DNA of 40,833 nucleotides from an uncultured Eubacteriales bacterium (GTDB lineage: Bacteria; Bacillota; Clostridia; Oscillospirales; Oscillospiraceae): NCBI GenBank assembly GCA_900320465.1, contig ONSQ01000005.1:1-40833 (forward strand). Direction: 5' to 3'. The notes under the pieces are model-generated. The model was given only the letters and a program-made list of their open reading frames with translations. It was not told the DNA's origin and ran no database searches. The first letter of the stretch is position 1; each line of letters starts with the position of its first letter. Positions 32,824-39,679 of the stretch are shown one piece after another. The translations under genes and the position numbers were made by a program.

Positions 32824-34563
32824 ATGGCACACCCACAGAAAAGCATGAAAACCTATACGATGAAGCAGCTCATGGAGCAATACGGTTTTTCCAAGACCTT
32901 CCTTCATCGTCATTTTCCCCATCCGCGCCGTAAAGAGATTCGAGGCGTTGGCACGACCTATGTTTGGACGGAAGATCAGCTTCGACGCGTTCTGAATTCC
33001 AGAGAAGCCATTGAATATCTGAAGCAGAGGAATGAAGAGGCAGACAGAAAAAAGCAGATGCAGGAAATCCGTTCTCTGCTGTCAGACTATACGCCGGAGT
33101 ACTATATCGATCACGCCCGTAAGCTGAGCCATCGCGTTTTCGTCCTGCACGTGGGACCGACCAACAGCGGCAAGACCTTTGACGCCATGGAAGATCTGAA
33201 GGCCAATACGCCGGGCACTTATCTGGGACCGCTGCGTCTGCTGGCTTTGGAAATGGCGGACAAGCTCAACGCAGCCGGGATTCCCACCAGTATGATAACG
33301 GGAGAGGAGACGATACTTGCTCCCGACGCCGTCGTCATAAGCTCCACCATTGAACTCTGTAATTATGAACAGCATTTCAGGACCGCCGTGATCGATGAAG
33401 CGCAGTTGATTGCCGATCCTGACCGCGGCTCGTCCTGGCTCAAGGCTCTTTGCCTTGTTAACGCCGACGTGGTACATGTGTGCATGGCGCCGGAGGCTAG
33501 AAGCTATATCGAGGGACTGATCAAAGATTTCGGCGCGGAGTATGTGGTACGGGAGCATCAGCGGCTGGCGCCTCTGGTGTACGGAGGCGCCTGCAAGGGT
33601 ATCCGCGATCTGCGGGAAGGAGACGCTGTCATTTCCTTTTCCCGGAAGAGCGTTTTGTCCACCGCTGCTCAGCTGGAAAAGAAAGGCTTTCGCGCCAGTG
33701 TGATCTACGGAGCGCTGCCGCCCGAGGCCAGACGCAACGAAGTCAGAAAATACATGTCGGGCCAGACGAATATCGTCTGCGCGACTGACGCCATCGGGCT
33801 GGGAATCAGCTTACCCATCTCCCGCGTCATCTTTGCCGAATCTCAGAAATTCGACGGGAAAGAGCTGCGCAGGCTCACTGTCAGCGAGGTACGTCAGATC
33901 GGTGGGCGCGCGGGTCGTTTCGGACTTAAGGAAAAAGGGGAGGTGCTCCACTTCGGTGACGCCGCCTTTATCGGCCATTATCTCAGCGCCACGCCGCCTA
34001 AAATACGCGCCTGCTGTATCAGCTTTCCCCGGGAGACACTGCAGACGGATTATCCCCTCGATCAGCTGTTTCGCGTCTGGCAGGGGCTGAATAGACAGCC
34101 GGGTTTTGTGCGCGAGGATATGAAGGACGCCTTGATCCTGTACGGGCAGATTCAAAAGCAGGTCAAGAAAGCCAACCGCGAGCTGATCTATGATCTCATT
34201 ACCTGCCCGGTCGACACAAGGAACACCGAGTTGGTGGGCTACTGGGCCGCGTGCGCCTTGGCTATTTTGAAAAACAGAGCGATTCCTCAACCCTATTTCG
34301 GCACTGAATCGCTGCAGGCCTGCGAGCTTCAGTACCGGGCGTATGATATTCACCACCAGTTATTGCGCCGTATCGGCCGTGAGGACGACTGCACCCGTGA
34401 ACGGCAGGAGATCTGTGAAAAGATAGCGCGCTTCATGGCGGCGAGCAAGGACCAGTATATTCGTCGATGCAGGGTCTGCGGACGCGAACTGCCGATCGGC
34501 TATGCGTTCAATACCTGCGAGCGCTGCTTCAGCCTGGGCGCAGTACATAATGGCATCAGCTGA
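32824..34563 (+). CDS. Suv3-like SF2 RNA helicase with C-terminal zinc ribbon
   Basis: A 579-residue helicase resembling the mitochondrial RNA helicase Suv3. After an N-terminal helical region (possibly a helix-turn-helix, YTMKQLMEQYGFSKTFLHRH) it shows Walker A HVGPTNSGKTFDAME (near 109), YLGPLRLLALEMADKLNAAG, motif II VIDEAQLIADPDRG (near 188), motif V CATDAIGLGISLP, and motif VI EVRQIGGRAGRFG (near 357). The C-terminus has paired cysteines, CRVCGRELP and CERC, a likely zinc ribbon. ATG 32824 has GGAG 6 bases upstream; ATG 32812 has no site. In mitochondria the family works with RNA decay enzymes; here it stands alone. Confidence 0.82.
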   Translation: MAHPQKSMKTYTMKQLMEQYGFSKTFLHRHFPHPRRKEIRGVGTTYVWTEDQLRRVLNSREAIEYLKQRNEEADRKKQMQEIRSLLSDYTPEYYIDHARKLSHRVFVLHVGPTNSGKTFDAMEDLKANTPGTYLGPLRLLALEMADKLNAAGIPTSMITGEETILAPDAVVISSTIELCNYEQHFRTAVIDEAQLIADPDRGSSWLKALCLVNADVVHVCMAPEARSYIEGLIKDFGAEYVVREHQRLAPLVYGGACKGIRDLREGDAVISFSRKSVLSTAAQLEKKGFRASVIYGALPPEARRNEVRKYMSGQTNIVCATDAIGLGISLPISRVIFAESQKFDGKELRRLTVSEVRQIGGRAGRFGLKEKGEVLHFGDAAFIGHYLSATPPKIRACCISFPRETLQTDYPLDQLFRVWQGLNRQPGFVREDMKDALILYGQIQKQVKKANRELIYDLITCPVDTRNTELVGYWAACALAILKNRAIPQPYFGTESLQACELQYRAYDIHHQLLRRIGREDDCTRERQEICEKIARFMAASKDQYIRRCRVCGRELPIGYAFNTCERCFSLGAVHNGIS

Positions 34564-34797
34564 TTCCGAGCGGAATTGGCCGTGACGCCGAGCTGAAAAA
34601 AACGCACTCATCCAACAGAGCTGCCCGGACTGCATGCCGGACAGCTCTGTTGGCTTATCGCATTCGCTTTCGAGTTTTCCATTAAGTGCATATTATGGAA
34701 GTATTTGATTGCGCCCGTCCATTATTTGTTGTAGAATAACTACAGTACAGAATACCTTGGCAGACGGATGAATCGTTCGTCGAAAAGGAAAAAGGCT
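34564..34797. other. Intergenic region, first part of a 336-base gap
   Basis: No gene is supported here. The only clear elements are the long hairpin at 34612-34653 and a small inverted repeat, TGTAG-AATAA-CTACA, near 34729-34743. The stretch is more AT-rich than neighbouring genes. It marks the change from housekeeping genes to the secreted wall-binding cluster. Confidence 0.4.
34612..34653. terminator. Long hairpin after the Suv3-like gene
   Basis: CCAACAGAGCTG pairs perfectly with CAGCTCTGTTGG, with an inner CCGG/CCGG pair. The plus-strand tail is weak (CTTATCG). On the minus strand a run of seven T comes only about 10 bases after the stem. It probably terminates the helicase transcript. 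Confidence 0.6.
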
Positions 34798-34831
34798 TGT
34801 GACACTTATGTGACAAAACCTGTGCTAAGAT
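34798..34831 (+). promoter_or_regulatory. Promoter 1 of the GG-leader cluster with TGTGAC direct repeat
   Basis: TGTGAC at 34798-34803 and again at 34809-34814 (11-base period) is followed after eight bases by an extended -10, TGC-TAAGAT (34823-34831). No ordinary -35 is present, and the repeats occupy its place. This looks like an activator-dependent promoter, as for OmpR/PhoP-type response regulators. The same layout recurs at 39136-39169. Confidence 0.7.
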
Positions 34832-34899
34832 ACACCTGCAAACAAAAAAACAGCGAACGCGAGAGCGGACGCACCGAAGAATTGAAAGGAGAAAAAATC

Positions 34900-35232
34900 A
34901 TGAGCGAAATGGAAAAGAAAATCGAGAAGATGGCTGACGAGGCCCTGGGCACTGTGGCTGGCGGCACCTCCGCAAACTACACGGTGGCGGTCGACGTCAT
35001 CAACGGCAAGTATGGCAACGGTGAAGAGCGCCGCCGCAGACTGACCGCGGCTGGTTATGACTACGAGACCGTCCAGGCAATGGTCAATACCATGCTCAAC
35101 GGCTACGACAAGGTCGCCAGAGACGTTATCGAAGGCAAGTACGGCAACGGCCAGGCCCGCGTCAACGCGCTGAAGGCTGCCGGCTATGACGCCGCCAAGG
35201 TCCAGGCTCTTGTGAACGAGATCCTGAAGTAA
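34900..35232 (+). CDS. Double-glycine-leader protein with two CW_7 wall-binding repeats
   Basis: A 110-residue protein. Residues 1-22 form a bacteriocin-type leader ending in LGTVAGG, with hydrophobic residues at -12 (Met), -7 (Leu) and -4 (Val) relative to the cut after GG. The 88-residue remainder is two copies of a CW_7 (Cpl-7 lysozyme-type) module with a 43-residue period: GKYGNGEERRRRLTAAGYDY from residue 36 and GKYGNGQARVNALKAAGYDA from residue 79. CW_7 modules bind peptidoglycan. There is no Sec signal. ATG 34900 has AAGGAG 8 bases upstream. Export by a C39-peptidase ABC transporter is inferred; none is in the window. Confidence 0.85.
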   Translation: MSEMEKKIEKMADEALGTVAGGTSANYTVAVDVINGKYGNGEERRRRLTAAGYDYETVQAMVNTMLNGYDKVARDVIEGKYGNGQARVNALKAAGYDAAKVQALVNEILK

Positions 35233-35262
35233 GCTCCAGAGAGTTACCCGGAGGACTGAAAA

Positions 35263-35526
35263 ATGAGCGATACTATCAAAGTCAATGAAAATGAGCTGAA
35301 TGAAGTCGTCGGCGGCGCCGCCAATTGGCAGCAGTATGCCAAGGGCACCTATGTGAACTACGGCAATCACATTGTTTACACGGTCGCTGTCGGTGATGTT
35401 CTGGGCGGTATCGCCCTCCGCTTCGGCGTGACGGTTGCGCAGATCGCTCAGTGGAACAATATCAAGAACGTCAATCTGATCCACGCCGGCCAGAAGTTCA
35501 CGATCTATCCCACGATCGTTCGCTAA
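35263..35526 (+). CDS. Double-glycine-leader protein with a LysM domain
   Basis: An 87-residue protein with an 18-residue leader ending ENELNEVVGG, an excellent match to the GG consensus (Val -12, Glu -8, Leu -7, Val -4). After about 20 linker residues rich in Asn, Gln and Tyr comes one LysM domain (about 39-82, YTVAVGDVLGGIALRFGVTV followed by AQIAQWNNI). LysM binds N-acetylglucosamine chains in peptidoglycan. The gene starts 30 bases after the CW_7 gene, with CCGGAGG before the ATG, and no terminator lies between them. Predicted fate: leader cleavage during export, then wall binding. Confidence 0.85.
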   Translation: MSDTIKVNENELNEVVGGAANWQQYAKGTYVNYGNHIVYTVAVGDVLGGIALRFGVTVAQIAQWNNIKNVNLIHAGQKFTIYPTIVR

Positions 35527-35586
35527 AGCCTATATGACCCCGCCGGAATCTTATCCCAGGGGGACTTAACCAGAAGGAGAAGAACC

Positions 35587-37485
35587 ATGCTTGCTAAGAA
35601 AAAGATCATCTGCCTCCTGCTTGCCGCTGTGATGCTGCTTTCTCTGGCTGCCTGCGGCACCGCGGCTGCACCTGCCGAGACTGTCGCTCCGGCTGTCGAG
35701 CCGACTGAGGCTCCCGCTGCTGCCCCCGCTCCGGCTGAGGCGGAAGTTGAAATCGTTGATGTTGTTGTGTCGGATATCGACCAGCAGCTCAGTCTCATCT
35801 ATTCCCAGGTCAACACGCTGCTGCAGAAGGGCGGCGCGAATACCTGGTACTACACCGTGGCGGATCTCGACCACGATGGCAGCCTTGAGTTTATCGCCGC
35901 TTCCCAGCACCCTGCCGATCGCTCTACGAACGTACGGATCTGGTCCGTCAACGCAGACAGAACCGGTCTGACGGAGACTGCGCTTCAGAAGGACGAAGAC
36001 GAATCCTTCCCGGATATCCTCACAGACTGCGCGGACGTCTTTCATGTGGAAGCTACCGACACCTGGTATTACCTGATCAACGATAACATCGTGATCTCCG
36101 ATACCGAGATCTACACCATCAAGACCGCAGTTGATTTCAAGAACGGCGTTACCAAGTACACGCCCTTTGCCATCGAGCACATGGTGCTGGATAATGCGCG
36201 CCGCAATGTTTCCCACATGGACACCAACGGCTTTGCCATTTCCCAGGAGCAGTACAACTCTTCCGCCATCAACGCCTTTGTCGGCGCCATCCGCAGCAGC
36301 GTCAGCTTTGAGTGGCTGACGGAAGACAAGGCTGTGAGCCTTTTCAACCTGGCCGACAGCTATGCGGTGTTCATGGGCGAGAAAGCCCCCACCGAGGTCT
36401 ATCCCGTTCCCGAGCCGGCCGCTCTGAGCGATGACAACCCCGCTCTTATCCCGCTGTATGTCAGCAAGAACCCCACCGGAGAGAAGAAGGTGGAGGGCGA
36501 AACCGCACTGTTTATCGCTTACGCCAACCTCTACGACTCTCTAACCTGGACATTTGTGTCTCCCAACGGCGGCGCTTATGCTGTGCAGGGCTTCAAACAG
36601 CTGTTCCCTGGCTGCTCTGTCAGCGGCGAGTACAGCACGACTCTCAGCATTTCCAAGGTTGCTTCGGGCATGAACGGCTGGGGTGTGTTCTGCACCTTCT
36701 ACTACAAGGGCCAGACCGCCCGCACCAGCACGGCATATCTGAGTGTTACGGAAAAGGACAAGCCAGCCCCGACCCCGACGCCCGCGCCGACTGCTGCGCC
36801 GGATCCTTATGATCCGTACCCGACTCGTGAAGACGGAGAGCTCTCCGGTGTCGTGGAGGACTACAACTACGATTACGTTGTCGTCGACGTGACAGGTGTG
36901 GACCTGTTCCATATCTCCAAGGATATGTGCACCATCAGCGGTGAAATCTACATCGGTGCTCCCGCTGTTGTAAAGTATGACGCCCGCGGAGCCAGAGGCG
37001 TCCATGTCTGCGGCTGCACGATCACCGGCCGTGAGCCCGAGCCTCAGCCGGTTTACGGCAGCACCAACGGCACGGTGTACCGTGAGTACGACAATACGCT
37101 TACCGTTTTCCTCAAGGATGACAGCACCATTTCGCTGCCCACCACCTCGAGCGAGAACTATAAGATCGAAATCTACAACGGCACGCTGGAGGACATCGGC
37201 TTCGCCGGCGGTGGTATGGAGTGCCTGATTTACTACGTCAATACGCCTTCTGCCGAGAACGTGTACCTGATCAAGGTCTTCATTGAAAAAGACGCCGCTC
37301 CCGAACCTGATCCCGAGCCCGATGTTCCGGAACCCGCCCCCGAGCCTGACCCGGAGCCTGCTCCCGAACCCGCTACTGAACCTGATCCGGAACCCGCACC
37401 CGAACCCGTTCCTGACCCTGAACCCTCTGATGAGCCCAATCCGTCCGACGAAGGCGGTGAAGGCTCCGGCCAGAGCAACGGCTGA
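35587..37485 (+). CDS. Large lipoprotein with FG-GAP-like, Ig-like and repeat domains and a Pro-Glu tail
   Basis: A 632-residue lipoprotein with lipobox LAAC (Cys23). An Ala/Pro/Glu linker (about 25-55) precedes a domain holding DLDHDGSLEFIAAS, like calcium-binding FG-GAP/VCBS strands. An Ig-like domain (about 285-395) ends before a Pro-Thr linker. Then come two diverged copies of a beta module (about 415-480 and 485-570). The C-terminal 60 residues are a PEP/DPEP-rich tail. It follows the LysM gene by 60 bases with AGAAGGAG before the ATG. The function is unknown. It is a paralogue of the next gene. Confidence 0.8.
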   Translation: MLAKKKIICLLLAAVMLLSLAACGTAAAPAETVAPAVEPTEAPAAAPAPAEAEVEIVDVVVSDIDQQLSLIYSQVNTLLQKGGANTWYYTVADLDHDGSLEFIAASQHPADRSTNVRIWSVNADRTGLTETALQKDEDESFPDILTDCADVFHVEATDTWYYLINDNIVISDTEIYTIKTAVDFKNGVTKYTPFAIEHMVLDNARRNVSHMDTNGFAISQEQYNSSAINAFVGAIRSSVSFEWLTEDKAVSLFNLADSYAVFMGEKAPTEVYPVPEPAALSDDNPALIPLYVSKNPTGEKKVEGETALFIAYANLYDSLTWTFVSPNGGAYAVQGFKQLFPGCSVSGEYSTTLSISKVASGMNGWGVFCTFYYKGQTARTSTAYLSVTEKDKPAPTPTPAPTAAPDPYDPYPTREDGELSGVVEDYNYDYVVVDVTGVDLFHISKDMCTISGEIYIGAPAVVKYDARGARGVHVCGCTITGREPEPQPVYGSTNGTVYREYDNTLTVFLKDDSTISLPTTSSENYKIEIYNGTLEDIGFAGGGMECLIYYVNTPSAENVYLIKVFIEKDAAPEPDPEPDVPEPAPEPDPEPAPEPATEPDPEPAPEPVPDPEPSDEPNPSDEGGEGSGQSNG

Positions 37486-37502
37486 ACCCAGGTTTAAGGC
37501 TT

Positions 37503-39110
37503 ATGATGAAGAACAAAGCGACTATCAGCCTTCTGCTTGCGCTCCTTATGCTTCTGTCCTGCGCTGCCTTCGGCTCCCTTCCGGCGTATGCGGAAGAGGA
37601 TCAGTCGGATATCGACCAGCAGCTGCGTTACATCAGCACCCAGGTAAGCTCGCTCAAGCAGCAGGAAGGGGAGAACCCCTGGTACTATACCGTCACGGAT
37701 CTTGATCACGACGGAAGCCTTGAGTTCGTAGCCGCCTCCCAGCATCCTCAGGATCGTTCCACCAACCTGATGGTCTGGGAGGTCGGCAGCGACCGCAGCA
37801 GCTTGTCGGCCTGTCAGCTCAGCAAGGACGAAGACGAATCCTTTCCGGATATTCTGACTGACAGCGCGGACACCTTCCATGATACGGAGAGCGACACCTG
37901 GTTTTACCTGGTCTACGACAACATCGTGCTTCCCAGCAGCGAGGTGTACACGATCAAAACCGCTGTAAACATGAAAGACGGTGTGGTGGCCTATGATCCC
38001 TACGCCATCGAGCATACCGTCATGAACGGCTCCGGCAGAAGCGTCTCCCACACCGACGTCAACGGCTTCTCCATTTCGGCGGAGGAGTACAACGCAGCAG
38101 GCAACAACGCTTTCCAGAATGCCGAGCGATTCAGCACCAACTTCGAGTGGATCGAAGGCGAGAATGCGGAGGATCTGCACACGCTCACCGACAGTTATGC
38201 TGTTTTTGCCGGCATGAGAAAAGCCACCGAGGTGTTCCCGGTCCCCAAGGATGAGGTCGTTGAAACGCCGGAAGAGACAGTTGTCCCTGTCGAGGCGCCA
38301 AGGCCCACGCCCAAACCGGAACCGAAGTATCTGGTTATTACGAAGAACCCTACCAACGAGTACAACCGCAGAGTCGGCGGTACGGCAAACTTCGTTGCCT
38401 GCGGCAGTTATTTCACCTCACTGAGCTGGACGCTCGTCTCGCCGGATGGCGGTGAATATTCCGCTCAGCAGGCCGGAAGCCTGTTCCCGGGCCTTGTTGT
38501 CTCGGGCGTTGAGAGCACCACGCTGAGCCTGGCCAATCTGAGCGAGAACATGAGCGGTTGGGGCGCTTACTGCACCTTCTATTATGAGGGCCAGACAGCA
38601 CGCACCAGCACAGGCTACATCAGCTTCGCCAAGGATAACAGCACGCCCGCGCCTGCCCAGGGCGGCTCTGCTTCCGGCACCGTTTATGACTGGAATTTCG
38701 GAACTGTCAGTATTCGGCTGGACGACGGGAACACCACCAGCGCGAGCTGGACGGTATGCTCGGTAAGCGGCGATATTTACAACGGTGCGCCTGCAACGAT
38801 CGTCTGGAGGGATTCGATCAGTAATGTGATCTCCTGCTCGATCCATGGCTCTGAAGCCGTGAATCAGCCGGTTTATGCCTCTATGAGCGGAACGGTATCC
38901 GGAATCGGAAATGCCTACACGCTCACCCTCGCCAATGGTACCAGCGTGACTGTAAGCAGCTCCGTCTGTACGCTCAGCTCCGGCGAGTTTGTCGGTGAAG
39001 GTGACAGATGTGTTGTCTATTACACTGACTCGCCGACGCAGGAAAATATCTACAAGGTTGAAGTCCAGGGGCAGTTCAACAGTGTGGAAATCCCGTTCTT
39101 CCAGCCGTAA
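37503..39110 (+). CDS. Exported paralogue of the preceding lipoprotein
   Basis: A 535-residue secreted protein. The N-terminal hydrophobic stretch could end at a lipobox-like LLSC (Cys20) or at a signal peptidase I site after PAYA. After that it parallels its neighbour: DLDHDGSLEFVAASQHP, SKDEDESFPDILTD, an Ig-like domain with SLSWTLVSPDGG, and GAYCTFYYEGQTARTSTGYI. Two copies of the repeated beta module follow (about 390-450 and 455-525). It lacks the Pro-Glu tail and the long N-terminal linker. It starts 17 bases after the first copy with a weak AAGG site, suggesting recent duplication within one operon. Confidence 0.8.
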   Translation: MMKNKATISLLLALLMLLSCAAFGSLPAYAEEDQSDIDQQLRYISTQVSSLKQQEGENPWYYTVTDLDHDGSLEFVAASQHPQDRSTNLMVWEVGSDRSSLSACQLSKDEDESFPDILTDSADTFHDTESDTWFYLVYDNIVLPSSEVYTIKTAVNMKDGVVAYDPYAIEHTVMNGSGRSVSHTDVNGFSISAEEYNAAGNNAFQNAERFSTNFEWIEGENAEDLHTLTDSYAVFAGMRKATEVFPVPKDEVVETPEETVVPVEAPRPTPKPEPKYLVITKNPTNEYNRRVGGTANFVACGSYFTSLSWTLVSPDGGEYSAQQAGSLFPGLVVSGVESTTLSLANLSENMSGWGAYCTFYYEGQTARTSTGYISFAKDNSTPAPAQGGSASGTVYDWNFGTVSIRLDDGNTTSASWTVCSVSGDIYNGAPATIVWRDSISNVISCSIHGSEAVNQPVYASMSGTVSGIGNAYTLTLANGTSVTVSSSVCTLSSGEFVGEGDRCVVYYTDSPTQENIYKVEVQGQFNSVEIPFFQP

Positions 39111-39135
39111 GACGGCATAAAGAGATAATGGAGAG

Positions 39136-39169
39136 TGTGACGGTTCTGTGACGATCGTCATGCTACACT
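39136..39169 (+). promoter_or_regulatory. Promoter 2 of the GG-leader cluster with TGTGAC direct repeat
   Basis: TGTGAC at 39136-39141 and 39147-39152, then eight bases, then an extended -10, TGC-TACACT (39161-39169). Every spacing equals that of promoter 1, and the match resumes at CAAACAA (39177-39183). It drives the single-LysM gene and perhaps the lipoprotein beyond. Confidence 0.7.
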
Positions 39170-39208
39170 CAACACGCAAACAACAAATACCGAATGGAGG
39201 TAAGCCCT

Positions 39209-39415
39209 ATGTCTATGGAAAAGTATGCTCTGAGCGACGATCAGATGGATCTGGTCAGCGGAGGCTCGATCCTTCCTTACCGTGTCCAGCCCGGTGATAC
39301 GCTTGGTGCGATCGCCAAGAAGTACAATGTCACCATCGAGCAGCTGATGAAGTGGAACAACATCCAGAATCCCAATCTGCTGACTGTTGGCCAGCAGCTG
39401 AAGATCAAGTTCTGA
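39209..39415 (+). CDS. Short double-glycine-leader LysM protein
   Basis: A 68-residue protein. The 19-residue leader ends LSDDQMDLVSGG, a textbook GG-leader (Leu -12, Ser -11, Met -7, Val -4). The 49-residue remainder is almost exactly one LysM domain (YRVQPGDTLGAIAKKYNVTI, then EQLMKWNN and the GQQLKIKF end). ATG 39209 is used because TGGAGG lies 8 bases upstream; the in-frame ATG at 39194 would overlap that site. It stands alone under promoter 2 and is closed by a hairpin at 39491-39527. Confidence 0.87.
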   Translation: MSMEKYALSDDQMDLVSGGSILPYRVQPGDTLGAIAKKYNVTIEQLMKWNNIQNPNLLTVGQQLKIKF

Positions 39416-39490
39416 TTGTTTTCCCGCAAGGATTTTGCCGTGTGCGAATCGCTTCGAATCCGCCGACAAGCAGAATCCGCTAAGCAATCG

Positions 39491-39527
39491 GGGGGCCCAG
39501 CGTCTTCTGACGCCGGGCCCTCTGTCT
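39491..39527 (+). terminator. Terminator hairpin after the short LysM gene
   Basis: GGGCCC-A-GCGTC pairs with GACGC-C-GGGCCC around TTCT, leaving one internal mismatch. A modest T-rich tail (TCTGTCT) follows. The likely role is intrinsic termination after the LysM gene. Confidence 0.6.
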
Positions 39528-39551
39528 GCAAAAGTCATCTGAAATTAAGAA

Positions 39552-39560
39552 TGATAGAAT
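39552..39560 (+). promoter_or_regulatory. Extended -10 promoter candidate for the last lipoprotein
   Basis: TGA-TAGAAT at 39552-39560 has the extended -10 form. No good -35 is seen 17 bases upstream. It is directly followed by the palindrome TTGCAATGTATTGCAA, a natural place for a repressor. Confidence 0.45.
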
Positions 39561-39627
39561 TGCAATGTATTGCAAGAGAGCTTTCCATGCTTTTGCGGAA
39601 GGAGAGCTTTCTCGCAATGGATTGCAT
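39560..39627. repeat. Paired palindromes forming a long imperfect hairpin
   Basis: The palindrome TGCAAT-GT-ATTGCA (39561-39574) is repeated imperfectly as CGCAAT-GG-ATTGCA (39613-39626). With the AGAGAGCTTTCC and GGAGAGCTTTCT segments between them, the two halves also pair as one stem of 26-base arms (39561-39586 with 39601-39626), including a few wobbles and mismatches. It may be a double operator or an RNA leader structure. Confidence 0.6.
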
Positions 39628-39631
39628 GACT

Positions 39632-39662
39632 GTGCGTTGGGCCCGGACACGTCTCAACGCAC
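39632..39662 (+). promoter_or_regulatory. Leader hairpin just before the last lipoprotein RBS
   Basis: GTGCGTTG (39632-39639) pairs perfectly with CAACGCAC (39655-39662) around a 15-base loop. It ends only a few bases before the GGGGAAAGGA site, so it could influence translation of the lipoprotein. Confidence 0.5.
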
Positions 39663-39679
39663 GGGGAAAGGATACCTGA

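Noticed and set aside
34729-34743. Small palindrome TGTAG-AATAA-CTACA
   Set aside because: The arms are only five bases, with no nearby promoter of matching position and no second copy seen.
34768-34899. Upstream in-frame extension of the CW_7 protein
   Set aside because: It would run through the extended -10 promoter, lacks a ribosome-binding site and would bury the GG leader.
37233-37478. Minus-strand Gly/Ser-rich frame
   Set aside because: It is the reverse of the Pro-Glu repeat codons of the lipoprotein tail, not a gene.
39106-39118. GCCGT-AAG-ACGGC hairpin at the end of the second paralogue
   Set aside because: The stem is only five base pairs, partly inside the coding end and without a T run, so it is not a convincing terminator.
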